A stretch of DNA of 64,000 nucleotides from Simkaniaceae bacterium (GTDB taxonomy: Bacteria; Chlamydiota; Chlamydiia; Chlamydiales; JACRBE01). Shown piece after piece: positions 55,537-64,000 of the stretch (positions within the stretch are counted from its first letter, which is position 1; every line of letters begins with the position of its first letter). The stretch is from NCBI GenBank assembly GCA_022763045.1, contig JALEGI010000012.1, forward strand, positions 1 through 64,000, in the 5' to 3' direction. A program made the position numbers and the translations under genes. The notes under the pieces are model-generated. The model saw only the letters and a list, made by a program, of their open reading frames with translations. It made no database searches and was not told where the DNA came from.

Positions 55537-58500
55537 ATGGCAGAATCAGAAATTTCACTACTCATTGTTGAACCCGATGATGCGTTCTACTCTCTTGTGA
55601 AAGCAAGTTGTGAGAATTTAGGCATTCCTATTCAACGGATGAGCTCAATTGCTGAATTTAAAGAGTTTAATGGAGAAATTCGCGGTCTAATAGTAAGTGG
55701 CTCACTCCAAGATGGAAGTGGAATGGAGCTGCTTGAGTGGGTTCGTGAGAGTAATAAATATCCTGACCAATACACAGCGCTTATTACAGTCGGATATGTC
55801 GATTCTGAAAACTTTGCTGACATGAAAAAACTCCTAAAAGTTGATTTTGTCATCAATAAGCCTATTGAATCGTCGAATTTAAAGTCGCTTTTGGAGCTTC
55901 TCTACTATGGGGATAAAAAAGAGGCTAAAGAGTCTCTGGAAAAAGATCCCCTCAATGAGGTGAAGAAAAAGTATGAGCAGTCCTTCTTTCAAAAATTGGG
56001 CTTTATTGAAGATCACATTGCAAAAGTAAAAGGGGAAGGGTCAAAAGAGTCTCTTCAAGAACTTCAGGAGCTACTGCATAAAATGGCGGGTTCTGCGGGC
56101 TCTTATGGCCACATGGAGGTCTCAAAGCTTTGTAAAAATCAAGAAGAAGAGGTTTCAAAACAGCTTAGCGCTGAATCAATTGACCCAAAATGGGTAGAAA
56201 AACTTGAAGCCTTTTTTCGCGAGCTCACCTTTGCCTTCCAGGTCACTCATGATAAACGGAGAAAGATTAGCTCAAGCGCTGTCAAAGAGCAAAAAAAGAG
56301 TGACGATCCCCTTGAGGCTATCAAGCAAGAGTATCTAAAAAAGGTCGATGAAAAAATCACAACAATCGACGAGCTGATAAAAAAAGTTCAGAGCGATCCC
56401 AATGCAGTTGAAGAGCTAAAGAAGGCCGTACACAAAATAGCGGGATCAGCTGGCTCATATGGCTTCCCTGAAGTTACTAAGCTGTGTAAGGAGCAGGAAT
56501 CGCTTTTGCTCTCTGTGATGGAAAATGGGGAAAATCGCGAGCAGGTCATTGGAGCTCTTCCAGAGTTTTTTGAAAAATTTAAGGCGGCATTTCAAATGGA
56601 AAATGCCCCTGCAGCAGTAAAAACTCCTGAAAAAACCGCGCCAAAGAAAGAATCCATTGCTCAAGAGTATGCCAAATCAATTGAAGAGAAAACAAACTAT
56701 ATCTCACAGCTCATTGATGAGGTGATTGCCAATCCCTCCGTTGAGAAGATGAAAGATTTGCGCAAATATCTTCATAAAATTGCAGGATCTGCTGGCTCTT
56801 ATGGCTACATGAAGGTCTCAAAGGTGGCAAAGCGCGTAGAAAATGAGATGCGCGATGCCATAGATAATTTCGATTCAATGACCTTTGATGAGGCGTGGAA
56901 AAATAGTCTTATTAACGCTAAGGCTGAAATCATTGAGGGCTTCAGTATTACACCAACCGGCAAGGAGGAGGTGAAGAAGTCTGAAGTTGATTTTATGGAT
57001 GATTTGCGTGCCCAGTATCAAAAATCGATTCCTGAAAAAGTCGCCAAAATCGATTCAATGATTTCCAATTTAGAGACTACCCCCTCTGATCCTGAACTTG
57101 AAGATTTGAAAGTAGAACTGCATAAAATCTCGGGATCTGCGGGATCGTACGGCTACCACGAAGTGAGCATTATCTGTAAGGCAATTGTCAATGATTTGCT
57201 AGATCTCATTCCAAATATTGAAGCGCTCAAGTCCAATCCCGATTTTCTTGTTCAATTGCGCCGCCATTTTGACGAAATCAAGGCAGCCTATGAGTCGCCA
57301 ACGGTGAGTAAAGCCTCTCAGCGGGTTCTAGAAGGAATAGAAGGTGGTGATAGAAGCTCTGTCGACCTCTACATTCTTGATGATGATGAAGATTTTATCG
57401 CTCTTGTTGAGCAGGCTGCGCAATCGATTGATCTACGAGTTGAGCTCCAAAGTTCTGCCCAGGCCGCGCTTGAGAGATTTGAAGCGCCCGATTTTTCGCC
57501 ACAGATCATTCTCATAGATAAAAACCTCGGCGATGGAATCACGGGATACGATGTCATCAAAAAATTCAAAGAGCAGAGCTCAGAGGACTCAAAAACAATT
57601 TTGGGCCTTATTTCCGCCTCGGGTGAAATTCCCGATCGCCTTCAAGCTGTTTCTCTTGGAGTTGAGCTCTTTTTACAAAAGCCGATTTCTCCTGAAGAGC
57701 TGCTCAAGCACGTAGAAAATCTCATTACGGAAAAGATCATCACATCCTATCGCCTGATGCTCGTCGATGACGATGTCGACTTTTGCGATTTTATCGCCTT
57801 TTCCCTGCGCAAGCTGAAAATTGAGGTGAAGGCCTACAATGAGGGACAAGACCTTTTCGAAAGGCTCAATGCAAATCAACCCGACCTATTACTTTTAGAT
57901 ATTGACCTCCCCGATTACAACGGATTAGATCTTCTTGAATCGACACGCGCCGATTTGCGCTACAATGATTTGCCAATTTTTTTGATCACATCACACGATG
58001 AACCCGAATTTCTTGAAAGAGCTTTTGACTTGGGGATCGATGATTTTATCACAAAGCCACTGAATGAGGGGATGCTCAAGGTGCGCATCAAAAACTTTAT
58101 GAAGCACCAGCGCATCCAAGATAATTTGCGTGAACGCGATCAAGATTCAGGTCTTTTCAATCGCCACGCCGTTGTCGATTTTTTTACAATCTTGAGCTCT
58201 CAACACCAGTTTGTCTCTGTTGCCCTGCTAGATCTAACAATTCCCCCAGATGCTGAGAATACAGCTGGTCTTGTCAATGCCGTGAGCTCTTTGCTCAACC
58301 CCTATTTTCGTTCGCGAGATATCATTGGTCTTTGGCGTGAGCAGCAATTTATTGTGATTTTTCCCGATCTGCAATCTCCCCAGGTCACCTTCTTGATTAA
58401 GTCGTTTTTCGATGAAATCCAAGGTGACGAGCTCTTTCGCACAACACCTGGCATGTTTCTCTCCGTCGGCGTCGTTGATTTTCCCAATGATGGGATTCAG

Positions 58501-59001
58501 CTTCAGGAGCTTATGAAAAAAGCGAATGAATTGTTGCAAACCTCGCACGAGCGTGGCCAATGGGCCATCACTGCAAAACCAAAAAAACGCGAGGAAGATA
58601 TTGAGGCGCGCCCCGATGTGACTGAGGGAGTCGAGGTATTAATAGCTGGGGCCGATCAGGATATTATTAAAATGATCTCTTACGCCTATGAACTGCGCGG
58701 CTTTAAACTCTCTACTTTTAATGAGGGCGGCTCTGCGGTGCAATGGCTCGAGCAAAACGTATGGCGCAATCCGCCAGATCTCATTGTATTAGATACCAAT
58801 CTCCCCGACATGGAGGGATTTGAGCTATTAGAAAAAATCAAAACGCTTGGAGGCACCAGTATCCCAATTATGCTCCTCTCATCTATGAGTCAGGAGGAAA
58901 ATACCATTAAAGGTCTTGCTAAAGGGGCAAACGAATACATCGCAAAGCCCTTTAGCCTAACGATTTTTATGGAAAAAACTCTTCACCTTCTTTCGCTATG
59001 A
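55537..59001 (+). CDS. Multidomain phosphorelay hub: pseudo-REC, four Hpt, two REC, degenerate GGDEF, REC
   Basis: The 1154-residue soluble protein has eight recognisable domains. Residues 1-125 are a receiver fold whose phosphoacceptor position is Ser (IVSGSLQDG). Four Hpt domains follow with phosphorylatable His181, His299, His413 and His529, each in HK(M/I)(A/S)GSAGSYG. Receivers follow with Asp661 (LIDKNLGDG) and Asp788 (LLDIDLPDYNG). Residues about 865-1020 are GGDEF-like, but the signature is WREQQF, so no diguanylate cyclase activity is expected. A final receiver has Asp1086 (VLDTNLPDMEG). There is no kinase domain, so a separate histidine kinase must feed it. It overlaps the HEAT-repeat gene by ATGA. 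Confidence 0.9.
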   Translation: MAESEISLLIVEPDDAFYSLVKASCENLGIPIQRMSSIAEFKEFNGEIRGLIVSGSLQDGSGMELLEWVRESNKYPDQYTALITVGYVDSENFADMKKLLKVDFVINKPIESSNLKSLLELLYYGDKKEAKESLEKDPLNEVKKKYEQSFFQKLGFIEDHIAKVKGEGSKESLQELQELLHKMAGSAGSYGHMEVSKLCKNQEEEVSKQLSAESIDPKWVEKLEAFFRELTFAFQVTHDKRRKISSSAVKEQKKSDDPLEAIKQEYLKKVDEKITTIDELIKKVQSDPNAVEELKKAVHKIAGSAGSYGFPEVTKLCKEQESLLLSVMENGENREQVIGALPEFFEKFKAAFQMENAPAAVKTPEKTAPKKESIAQEYAKSIEEKTNYISQLIDEVIANPSVEKMKDLRKYLHKIAGSAGSYGYMKVSKVAKRVENEMRDAIDNFDSMTFDEAWKNSLINAKAEIIEGFSITPTGKEEVKKSEVDFMDDLRAQYQKSIPEKVAKIDSMISNLETTPSDPELEDLKVELHKISGSAGSYGYHEVSIICKAIVNDLLDLIPNIEALKSNPDFLVQLRRHFDEIKAAYESPTVSKASQRVLEGIEGGDRSSVDLYILDDDEDFIALVEQAAQSIDLRVELQSSAQAALERFEAPDFSPQIILIDKNLGDGITGYDVIKKFKEQSSEDSKTILGLISASGEIPDRLQAVSLGVELFLQKPISPEELLKHVENLITEKIITSYRLMLVDDDVDFCDFIAFSLRKLKIEVKAYNEGQDLFERLNANQPDLLLLDIDLPDYNGLDLLESTRADLRYNDLPIFLITSHDEPEFLERAFDLGIDDFITKPLNEGMLKVRIKNFMKHQRIQDNLRERDQDSGLFNRHAVVDFFTILSSQHQFVSVALLDLTIPPDAENTAGLVNAVSSLLNPYFRSRDIIGLWREQQFIVIFPDLQSPQVTFLIKSFFDEIQGDELFRTTPGMFLSVGVVDFPNDGIQLQELMKKANELLQTSHERGQWAITAKPKKREEDIEARPDVTEGVEVLIAGADQDIIKMISYAYELRGFKLSTFNEGGSAVQWLEQNVWRNPPDLIVLDTNLPDMEGFELLEKIKTLGGTSIPIMLLSSMSQEENTIKGLAKGANEYIAKPFSLTIFMEKTLHLLSL

Positions 59002-60128
59002 CCAGGTATCTCTACCAAATCCATGTCATTGAAGCGATGCTGGTGATTGAGATTATTCTCATCATTATCGCAGTTGCTATCAGTATTCTTGCCCAGTATT
59101 TTCTGCAAAGAGAAGAGAAGAGAGCTAAAAAAATAACAGCTGAGCTGAAAAATACACTAATTGACATGATCAATACTGAAGCGCCCTACGATATTCACAC
59201 CTTTCCAAAAAAAAACCTCCACCTCCCCTATGTCGTCAAACTCGTCTATGAGCTCGACACCAAAATCCGAGGAGACTACTGGGACAAACTCAAGTATTTT
59301 ATCCTAGTAGTCCTTGTAAAAGATCAGGTCTACTACTATCTCGAATCGAAAAACTGGCACAAGCGCGGCTTTGCTCTACAAGCGCTCGGGCTGACGCAAA
59401 CGATTTCCCATGAAGTGCGCATCCTTAAAATGCTGCGCGACCGTGCACCTGTTATTCGCTTTAATGCCGCTGCCTCAGGAATTCGTCTCAAGACGCGCCA
59501 ATCGACGGACGCGATCATCAATGCGATGAATCGTGAAACCCCTTTTGCCCGCTATTCCTACCGCGATGTCTTAATTCGCGCAGATGACGCAACCTATCGC
59601 CTCTTGCACGAGAGACTGCGAGAGGAAAAGGGTGATGATCTGCGCGTCTGCTGTTTAGAAATTCTCTCACAAAAAATGGGGTATCTCACCCTTCAAGATA
59701 TTGAATCTGATTTTACTTGTGGACACCTAGGCAGACTCTGGTGGGCAACGCGCGCTCTGGAAAACATCCCCTGCCCAGAGTCTCTACAAAAACTCAGGGA
59801 GCTGACATCGAGTGAGCACTGGCAAATTCGCGCTTTAGCTGCAAGAAATATGGGCGTGCTTGTCTGCAGGGATTGCAAAGAAGAGCTGACAAGGCTGGTC
59901 GAAGATGGGCACTGGTACGTCCGACTGAGCGCTGCTTTGGCACTTAAAAACTTGGGAAAAGAGGGCAAAGAAATCCTCAATTCGATTCCAGAGGAGAAGA
60001 AAGAGGCGCATCAAGTCTGTTCATACGTTCTGCGTCTACCCACCTCATCTCTTGGAAAAGAGATTATGAAATGGTTCGATGCCAACTACTTTAGGAAAGT
60101 GGAATCTGAGCCAGCAGATTCTCAATAA
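58998..60128 (+). CDS. Membrane-anchored HEAT-repeat protein
   Basis: The 376-residue protein has one N-terminal membrane segment (about 15-37) with a basic following region and then a cytosolic array of HEAT/PBS-lyase-type helical repeats (about 120-340: KRGFALQALGL, VIRFNAAASGI, WQIRALAARNMGV, WYVRLSAALALKNLG). Such arrays bind proteins. The ATG overlaps the stop of the phosphorelay gene, so the two are translationally coupled and probably interact at the membrane. The last 38 bases overlap the convergent GT10-like gene. Confidence 0.8.
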   Translation: MTRYLYQIHVIEAMLVIEIILIIIAVAISILAQYFLQREEKRAKKITAELKNTLIDMINTEAPYDIHTFPKKNLHLPYVVKLVYELDTKIRGDYWDKLKYFILVVLVKDQVYYYLESKNWHKRGFALQALGLTQTISHEVRILKMLRDRAPVIRFNAAASGIRLKTRQSTDAIINAMNRETPFARYSYRDVLIRADDATYRLLHERLREEKGDDLRVCCLEILSQKMGYLTLQDIESDFTCGHLGRLWWATRALENIPCPESLQKLRELTSSEHWQIRALAARNMGVLVCRDCKEELTRLVEDGHWYVRLSAALALKNLGKEGKEILNSIPEEKKEAHQVCSYVLRLPTSSLGKEIMKWFDANYFRKVESEPADSQ

Positions 60129-61104
60129 AGGCCTCATCGGAAAAGGCCCGTGCCTGTTTGGTCTTCAGATATGCCCGAATTCTCTTCACATAGCCGCGAT
60201 GGGTTGTCTGATCCATTTTCTCCAAAAAATCTAGGAGCTCATCATAAGAGGTAAAGTTGCGTTTATCAATAAAGCAATCCTTCGGGACATAGCGCGTAAT
60301 GTTGCTGGCGCCGAGATAGACAGGAACGCAGCCTACATGGAAGCAATCAAAAATCTTCTCAGTCACATACCCCTCTATATTTTGGGTGTTTTCGTAGCAC
60401 AAACTGAAGCGATACTTGCGCAAAGTCGCATACTTATCAGGAATCGATCCCTTGTAATTCCGGTAGCCCTCGGTTTGCCAGCCATATCCAAACAGATCAA
60501 AGACATTGCGGCCAAGCCTTTCAAAAAATTCAATGGCGGCCACGCGCTCTGAGTAGATCTCATCGCGATAGCTCGAGCGCTTGTTGCGCGAGATTGCACA
60601 GAGCATTTTTTGCTGCTTAAATGGGATCATATCGGAACGCATTTGGTGGAGCACGGGGTAGTGCATTTTGAAGTAGTGGCGTCCATCAACTAAATCGTCT
60701 TGCCAGGTGTATACTTGACCAAAGCGCTCATGCAATTTTGGGTTGTAGAGCCGATGAATCACACTCGGTGGCTCCCACATCATCAAAATCAGCTTCTCTT
60801 TAGGAAATTGATCGAACTCTTCATCGCGAATATAGCCGGGAATATTGACAAAGATCACTTTATCGACTTCGTCAATGAGAGATGGATCTGCCAAAAATTT
60901 CCGAAAATTCGATCCGCCAATTTTTATGCCCTTTTCTTGAAGAACGCACTTAAGCCGCCCCCAAACATTGTAATTCCCATAGTTTGAGCGCACTACGCGC
61001 TTGGGAAACATCGTATCTGCATAGCCCTCATAATCGGGAACAACTAGAATCTGTTTTGAAAAAAGAATGATTGGGAAAAGACATAAAAAAAATAAATGTT
61101 TCAT
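60091..61104 (-). CDS. GT10-family alpha-1,3-fucosyltransferase-like glycosyltransferase
   Basis: The 337-residue protein has the GT10 signature in its C-terminal half: KYRFSLCYENTQNIEGYVTEK, then FDCFHVGCVPVYLGA and NITRYVP. The N-terminus is a hydrophobic signal or anchor (HLFFLCLFPIILFSK, about 3-17), which is unusual for bacterial GT10 enzymes and suggests export or membrane attachment. GT10 enzymes transfer fucose from GDP-fucose; donor genes are not in this window, and manA could contribute only mannose-6-phosphate. It overlaps the HEAT gene and is divergent from the GT4 pair. Confidence 0.82.
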   Translation of the reverse strand: MKHLFFLCLFPIILFSKQILVVPDYEGYADTMFPKRVVRSNYGNYNVWGRLKCVLQEKGIKIGGSNFRKFLADPSLIDEVDKVIFVNIPGYIRDEEFDQFPKEKLILMMWEPPSVIHRLYNPKLHERFGQVYTWQDDLVDGRHYFKMHYPVLHQMRSDMIPFKQQKMLCAISRNKRSSYRDEIYSERVAAIEFFERLGRNVFDLFGYGWQTEGYRNYKGSIPDKYATLRKYRFSLCYENTQNIEGYVTEKIFDCFHVGCVPVYLGASNITRYVPKDCFIDKRNFTSYDELLDFLEKMDQTTHRGYVKRIRAYLKTKQARAFSDEAFIENLLAQIPLS

Positions 61105-61158
61105 GTCAAAAAATTATAGAAGACTCAAACTTTTTTTGATAGTGTCCGAAATGGATAC

Positions 61159-62370
61159 ATGAAGATACTTATTACCAATACCGGCCCTTGGGGGACAGGA
61201 AGTTTTACAGTTGCGCGCGCCTTAATGGAGGAGTTTGTGGAGCTGGGACATGAGGTGAAGATTTTCTTCCCCGACTCCGGCCTGCCCTCAGAGGAGCTCG
61301 ACTATTTTTACTCAAATAAAGAGCTCTTTGAGATTTGGAAATTTCCAATCAAAAATGAGAAGGCAAAACTCGAATCATTTCCTCTTATTATCCCCGATCC
61401 CCACCCGAGAAATAATGTGGGAAAAACCTTCCTTGAGCTCAATTCTCACGAATTGAACCTCTATCTAAGCGACTTCAAGGTGAAAATTTCAAAACTGATC
61501 GATGAATTTAAGCCCGATGTGATTGAGTGTCAGCATATCTGGGCCTTCGATCATATCATCGATGAGCTTGGCTACCCCTTTGCGTGCGTCGCGCACCACT
61601 CTGACCAACTTGGCTTTCGCTACGATGAGCGCATGCAAGAAATTGCTATCAATTCCGCGCAAAATGCACGCTATATATTTTCCATCTCAGATTCAGTAAC
61701 TGAGGAGGTTCTTGAACTCTATAACGTCCCAAAAGAGAAGGTAATCACGACCTTTAATGGCTACAATCGCCGCATTTTCTACCCGAAAGAGATTTCTCGC
61801 GAAGAGGTCCTTAAACACTTTGATCTCGACATTCCAAAGGAGGCAAAAATCGTCACCTTTGCCGGTAAACTCTCGAAAACAAAAGGCATAGATACTCTCC
61901 TCATGGCCAACCGGCTAATCGATGCAAATGAAAACCTTCACCTTATTATATTAGGCGCCGGCAAACTCGAAAGCGTTCTTGATCCCTCCAATCCAGAGCT
62001 CTACAATTTTGAACGCGTCCACTTTATCGGACATCAATCACCCAAACACCTTGCCAATATCCATAATATTGCCCACCTCTCAGTTATGCCCTCACGCTCT
62101 GAGGGCTTTGGTATCTCCTGCTTGGAGGCCATGGCCTGTGGACTGCCCATGGTTGTCACTCGATCTGGTGGACCTGAAGATTATGCAGTCGGCGAAATTA
62201 TCGACCCAGAAGATCATCACGCCCTGGCCTCCGCCATCGTAAAAATCGCCAATCTCCCACAAGATCACTATGCAAAGCTCTCTCAACAAGCAGCAGAAGC
62301 AGCGCACCACTTTTCCTGGCTCTCCATTGCCAAACAGAGGCTCAGCTACTATGAGGAGATGAGCGCATGA
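61159..62370 (+). CDS. GT4-type glycosyltransferase, first of a tandem pair
   Basis: The 403-residue GT-B enzyme has the N-terminal GPWGTGSFTVARAL, the donor motif RSEGFGISCLEAMACGLPMVVTRSGGP (conserved EX7E type, in parts) and FAGKLSKTKGID. Nucleotide-sugar specificity cannot be read from sequence. It overlaps the next gene by ATGA and is clearly paralogous to it. It probably acts on cell-surface glycan or lipid. Confidence 0.88.
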   Translation: MKILITNTGPWGTGSFTVARALMEEFVELGHEVKIFFPDSGLPSEELDYFYSNKELFEIWKFPIKNEKAKLESFPLIIPDPHPRNNVGKTFLELNSHELNLYLSDFKVKISKLIDEFKPDVIECQHIWAFDHIIDELGYPFACVAHHSDQLGFRYDERMQEIAINSAQNARYIFSISDSVTEEVLELYNVPKEKVITTFNGYNRRIFYPKEISREEVLKHFDLDIPKEAKIVTFAGKLSKTKGIDTLLMANRLIDANENLHLIILGAGKLESVLDPSNPELYNFERVHFIGHQSPKHLANIHNIAHLSVMPSRSEGFGISCLEAMACGLPMVVTRSGGPEDYAVGEIIDPEDHHALASAIVKIANLPQDHYAKLSQQAAEAAHHFSWLSIAKQRLSYYEEMSA

Positions 62371-63599
62371 GAATCTTGATGACCGTTTCGGGCCCCTGGG
62401 GAACAGGCGCCTTCAATTCAACTGCTTGCCTTGCAACAGAATTTATCAAGCTCGGCCACCAAGTAAAAATTGCCTTCCCCGATGGGTGTGAGGAGAAGAA
62501 GTTTCCCATCCCCAAAGATCAACACATGGATCTCTATGAAATTTGGCAATTCCCCCTTCAAGTTGGAGAAACCTACCTTCCCGCCTTTCCCCTTATGATT
62601 CCCGATCCCCATCCTCGGAATATCACAGCAAATACCCTCTCGCAACTCTCTGAAAAGGGCCTCTCTGATTACTTCACAGCTGGCAAAGAATTCTTACAAA
62701 AAACAATCCAGGAATTTAAACCCGATGTGATCGAAGTCAACCACATCTGGACATTTGGCCTCATGTTACAAGAGCTAGGCTATCCAATTATTTACAATGC
62801 GCACCACTCCGATCAGCTCGCCTTCAAGTTTGACACGCGAATGCAAGAGAGACTCAAAAAATCGGCACAAAAAGCGCAATGCATCTTTGCCATTTCTCCT
62901 TTTGTTAAAGAGGAAGTTGTCGAGTTCTACGGCGCCCGCCCAGACAATACCCATCTAATGGTCAACGGCTTTCACCCCACCTACTTCAAACCAGCACAAG
63001 TTGATCGAAACGCTCTTCTCGCCAGCCTTAACCTCTACATCCCTGAAGAGGCCCACATCTACAACTGCGTCGGAAAAATCTCGCGCACCAAAGGTGTCGA
63101 TATTCTCATAAATGCCTATAAACAGATCGCCTCTCACCCAAACATCCACCTACTCTACTTTGGGGCCGGCGACCTCACCAAATTTTCAGAGTACAACACC
63201 CTGACAGAGGAAGAGCGCAAGCGTATCCACTTTCTCGGCCATCAGGACCAGCACACAATAGCCGCTATCCATAACATCTCGCGCGCCTCGATCATCGCCT
63301 CGCGCTCTGAGGGTTTTGGTATTTCAGGACTTGAGGCCATGGCGTGCTCCATTCCCCTCATAACTACCCGATCGGGTGGACCCGAAACCTTTGCCATCGG
63401 CCGCATCGTCGCGCCCGGGGACCCCGCCGCACTAGCCCACGCCATCCTTGAAATCGACCAGCTACCCGAGGCTGAGTATGAATCGCTTTGCAAAAAAGCG
63501 CATGAAACCACCAAAGACTACACATGGGAAGGCATCGCCCGCAAGCGCCTTGAGCACTACATGAATTTAAGCGACGCTAGCATCGAAATCGCCTCCTAG
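62367..63599 (+). CDS. GT4-type glycosyltransferase, second of a tandem pair
   Basis: The 410-residue paralog carries GPWGTGAFNSTACL, CVGKISRTKGVDILI and RSEGFGISGLEAMACSIPLITTRSGGP (in parts). It shares the overall plan with the preceding gene, including HHSDQLAFKFDTRMQE and PDPHPRN, which argues for duplication with later divergence. It is followed after 17 bases by palindrome and repeat copies. Confidence 0.88.
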   Translation: MRILMTVSGPWGTGAFNSTACLATEFIKLGHQVKIAFPDGCEEKKFPIPKDQHMDLYEIWQFPLQVGETYLPAFPLMIPDPHPRNITANTLSQLSEKGLSDYFTAGKEFLQKTIQEFKPDVIEVNHIWTFGLMLQELGYPIIYNAHHSDQLAFKFDTRMQERLKKSAQKAQCIFAISPFVKEEVVEFYGARPDNTHLMVNGFHPTYFKPAQVDRNALLASLNLYIPEEAHIYNCVGKISRTKGVDILINAYKQIASHPNIHLLYFGAGDLTKFSEYNTLTEEERKRIHFLGHQDQHTIAAIHNISRASIIASRSEGFGISGLEAMACSIPLITTRSGGPETFAIGRIVAPGDPAALAHAILEIDQLPEAEYESLCKKAHETTKDYTWEGIARKRLEHYMNLSDASIEIAS

Positions 63600-63615
63600 T
63601 TCAGACAAAAAATAG

Positions 63616-63643
63616 CTTGTAAAGCCGCAAGCGGGTTTGCAAG
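63616..63643. repeat. Extended palindrome variant after the GT4 pair
   Basis: CTTGTAAAGCCGC pairs with GCGGGTTTGCAAG (with G-T pairs) around AA. It is a longer, diverged relative of the 17-bp family just after the stop codon. Confidence 0.6.
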
Positions 63644-63659
63644 TGTGTGATTTTTCTAA

Positions 63660-63760
63660 AAATTGCCAGAGTGACTGAGATGCGAGCAGCGCGACGCAGT
63701 CCAATAGCCTCAGCTATTGGCGAGGAGAGCTGTGCAGCAGATCGGTTGCTATGGTCGGTT
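63660..63760 (+). repeat. Structured dispersed repeat, diverged copy E
   Basis: GCAGC (63686-63690) pairs with GCTGT (63729-63733), and CCAATAG (63701-63707) pairs with CTATTGG (63714-63720). GCGACG and GAGGAG are in the same relative places as in copy A. The helices are kept with different bases. It occupies the 266-base convergent gap between the GT4 pair and the last gene, with palindromes on both sides. Confidence 0.5.
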
Positions 63761-63779
63761 TTTGCAAAATCCAAGCACT

Positions 63780-63864
63780 TGTAAAGCCGCTTTACAAGCT
63801 ACTGTTTTCTCTCTGTAAAGCCAGGAATTTTTGGCTGTTTTTTGACTTGTAAAGCCGCTTTACA
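63780..63864. repeat. Two 17-bp palindromes with a half-site between them
   Basis: TGTAAAGCCGCTTTACA occurs exactly at 63780-63796 and 63848-63864. The half-site CTCTGTAAAGCCAGG lies at 63811-63825. The second palindrome abuts the stop codon of the terminal gene. Confidence 0.85.
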
Positions 63865-63865
63865 A

Positions 63866-64000
63866 CTACATTTGAACCAGAAAATAAGCCGTTCCAGAAG
63901 CCACCATCTGCACAAAGAAATTGTCCACCGCACGAATCGAAAGCGCCTCCATCCCCGCACCTAAAAGCCCAATAATTGGCGCAATCCACAAAATTTGAAG
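63866..64000 (-). CDS. C-terminus of a polyprenol/phytol/dolichol kinase-like membrane protein (partial)
   Basis: Only the last 44 residues are in the window, running past its right edge. The segment IIGLLGAGMEALSIRAVDNF resembles the end of CTP-dependent phytol/dolichol kinases and related phosphatidate cytidylyltransferase-like proteins, where an E...IDDN motif precedes a final hydrophobic segment. The assignment is tentative because the rest of the gene is missing. Confidence 0.45.
   Translation of the reverse strand, partial: LQILWIAPIIGLLGAGMEALSIRAVDNFFVQMVASGTAYFLVQM

Noticed and set aside
58140-58620. Active diguanylate cyclase
   Set aside because: The GGDEF signature is replaced by WREQQF and the segment is flanked by receivers, so only the fold appears to be kept.

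Overview
The window comes from the chromosome of a member of the phylum Chlamydiae outside the family Chlamydiaceae (an environmental, amoeba-associated type chlamydia). Three observations support this. A clear Euo, the chlamydia-specific developmental repressor, lies at 34905-35372. Gene neighbourhoods match Chlamydia trachomatis as I recall its map (CT numbers below are from memory). The genome also has functions that Chlamydiaceae lack: sugar symporters, a ROK sugar kinase, adenylosuccinate synthetase, a multi-Hpt phosphorelay protein and glycosyltransferases. I cannot name the genus. No rRNA, tRNA, CRISPR array or transposase was recognised.

Layout. 0.2-2 kb: a SurA-like chaperone and ksgA. 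2-18 kb: a block collinear with CT551-CT539 (dacF, CT550-like, rsbW, an LptE-like lipoprotein, a BamD-like TPR protein, dnaE, uhpC, hisS, aspS, mip, trmL, trxA), interrupted by two accessory genes after uhpC and a 54-residue gene before mip. 18-23 kb: a sugar module (ROK kinase, manA, a 56-residue membrane protein, two tandem MFS sugar symporters). 23-43 kb: a block collinear with CT453-CT434 (plsC, cmk, cdsA, uppS, purA, secDF, recJ, euo, tsp, gltX, cysJ, ispF) with unknown proteins interspersed. 43.8-49.8 kb: murA, a two-gene cassette bounded by a duplicated murA 3' end, epmB, argS and leucine dehydrogenase. 49.8-52.3 kb: CT538-like, tsaE, engB and dnaQ. 52-60 kb: a signalling locus with three tyrosine-phosphatase-fold paralogs (two lacking the catalytic Cys), a single-domain response regulator, an 1154-residue REC/Hpt/GGDEF-like hub and a membrane-anchored HEAT-repeat protein. 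60-63.6 kb: a GT10 fucosyltransferase-like enzyme and two GT4 glycosyltransferases. The window ends in the C-terminus of a polyprenol/phytol kinase-like membrane protein.

How the genes work together. The housekeeping genes cover translation (four aminoacyl-tRNA synthetases, EpmB, KsgA, EngB, TsaE), envelope building (LptE-like, SurA-like, BamD-like, MurA, DacF, UppS, CdsA, PlsC, SecDF) and replication/repair (DnaE, DnaQ, RecJ). The sugar module adds import and phosphorylation of free hexoses to the UhpC hexose-phosphate route.

Non-coding signal. The intergenic DNA holds at least three repeat systems. (1) A dispersed roughly 100-bp element shows nested stems with compensatory base changes between copies and is often followed by a terminator-like hairpin. 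(2) A 17-bp palindrome, TGTAAAGCSGCTTTACA, is present in eight exact copies plus variants, including one exact copy inside purA and a near copy inside epmB. (3) A 162-bp MITE-like giant hairpin is inserted into one copy of element 1. Several core genes also carry a TATACT -10 box only 6-8 bases before the likely start codon, which suggests leaderless mRNAs.
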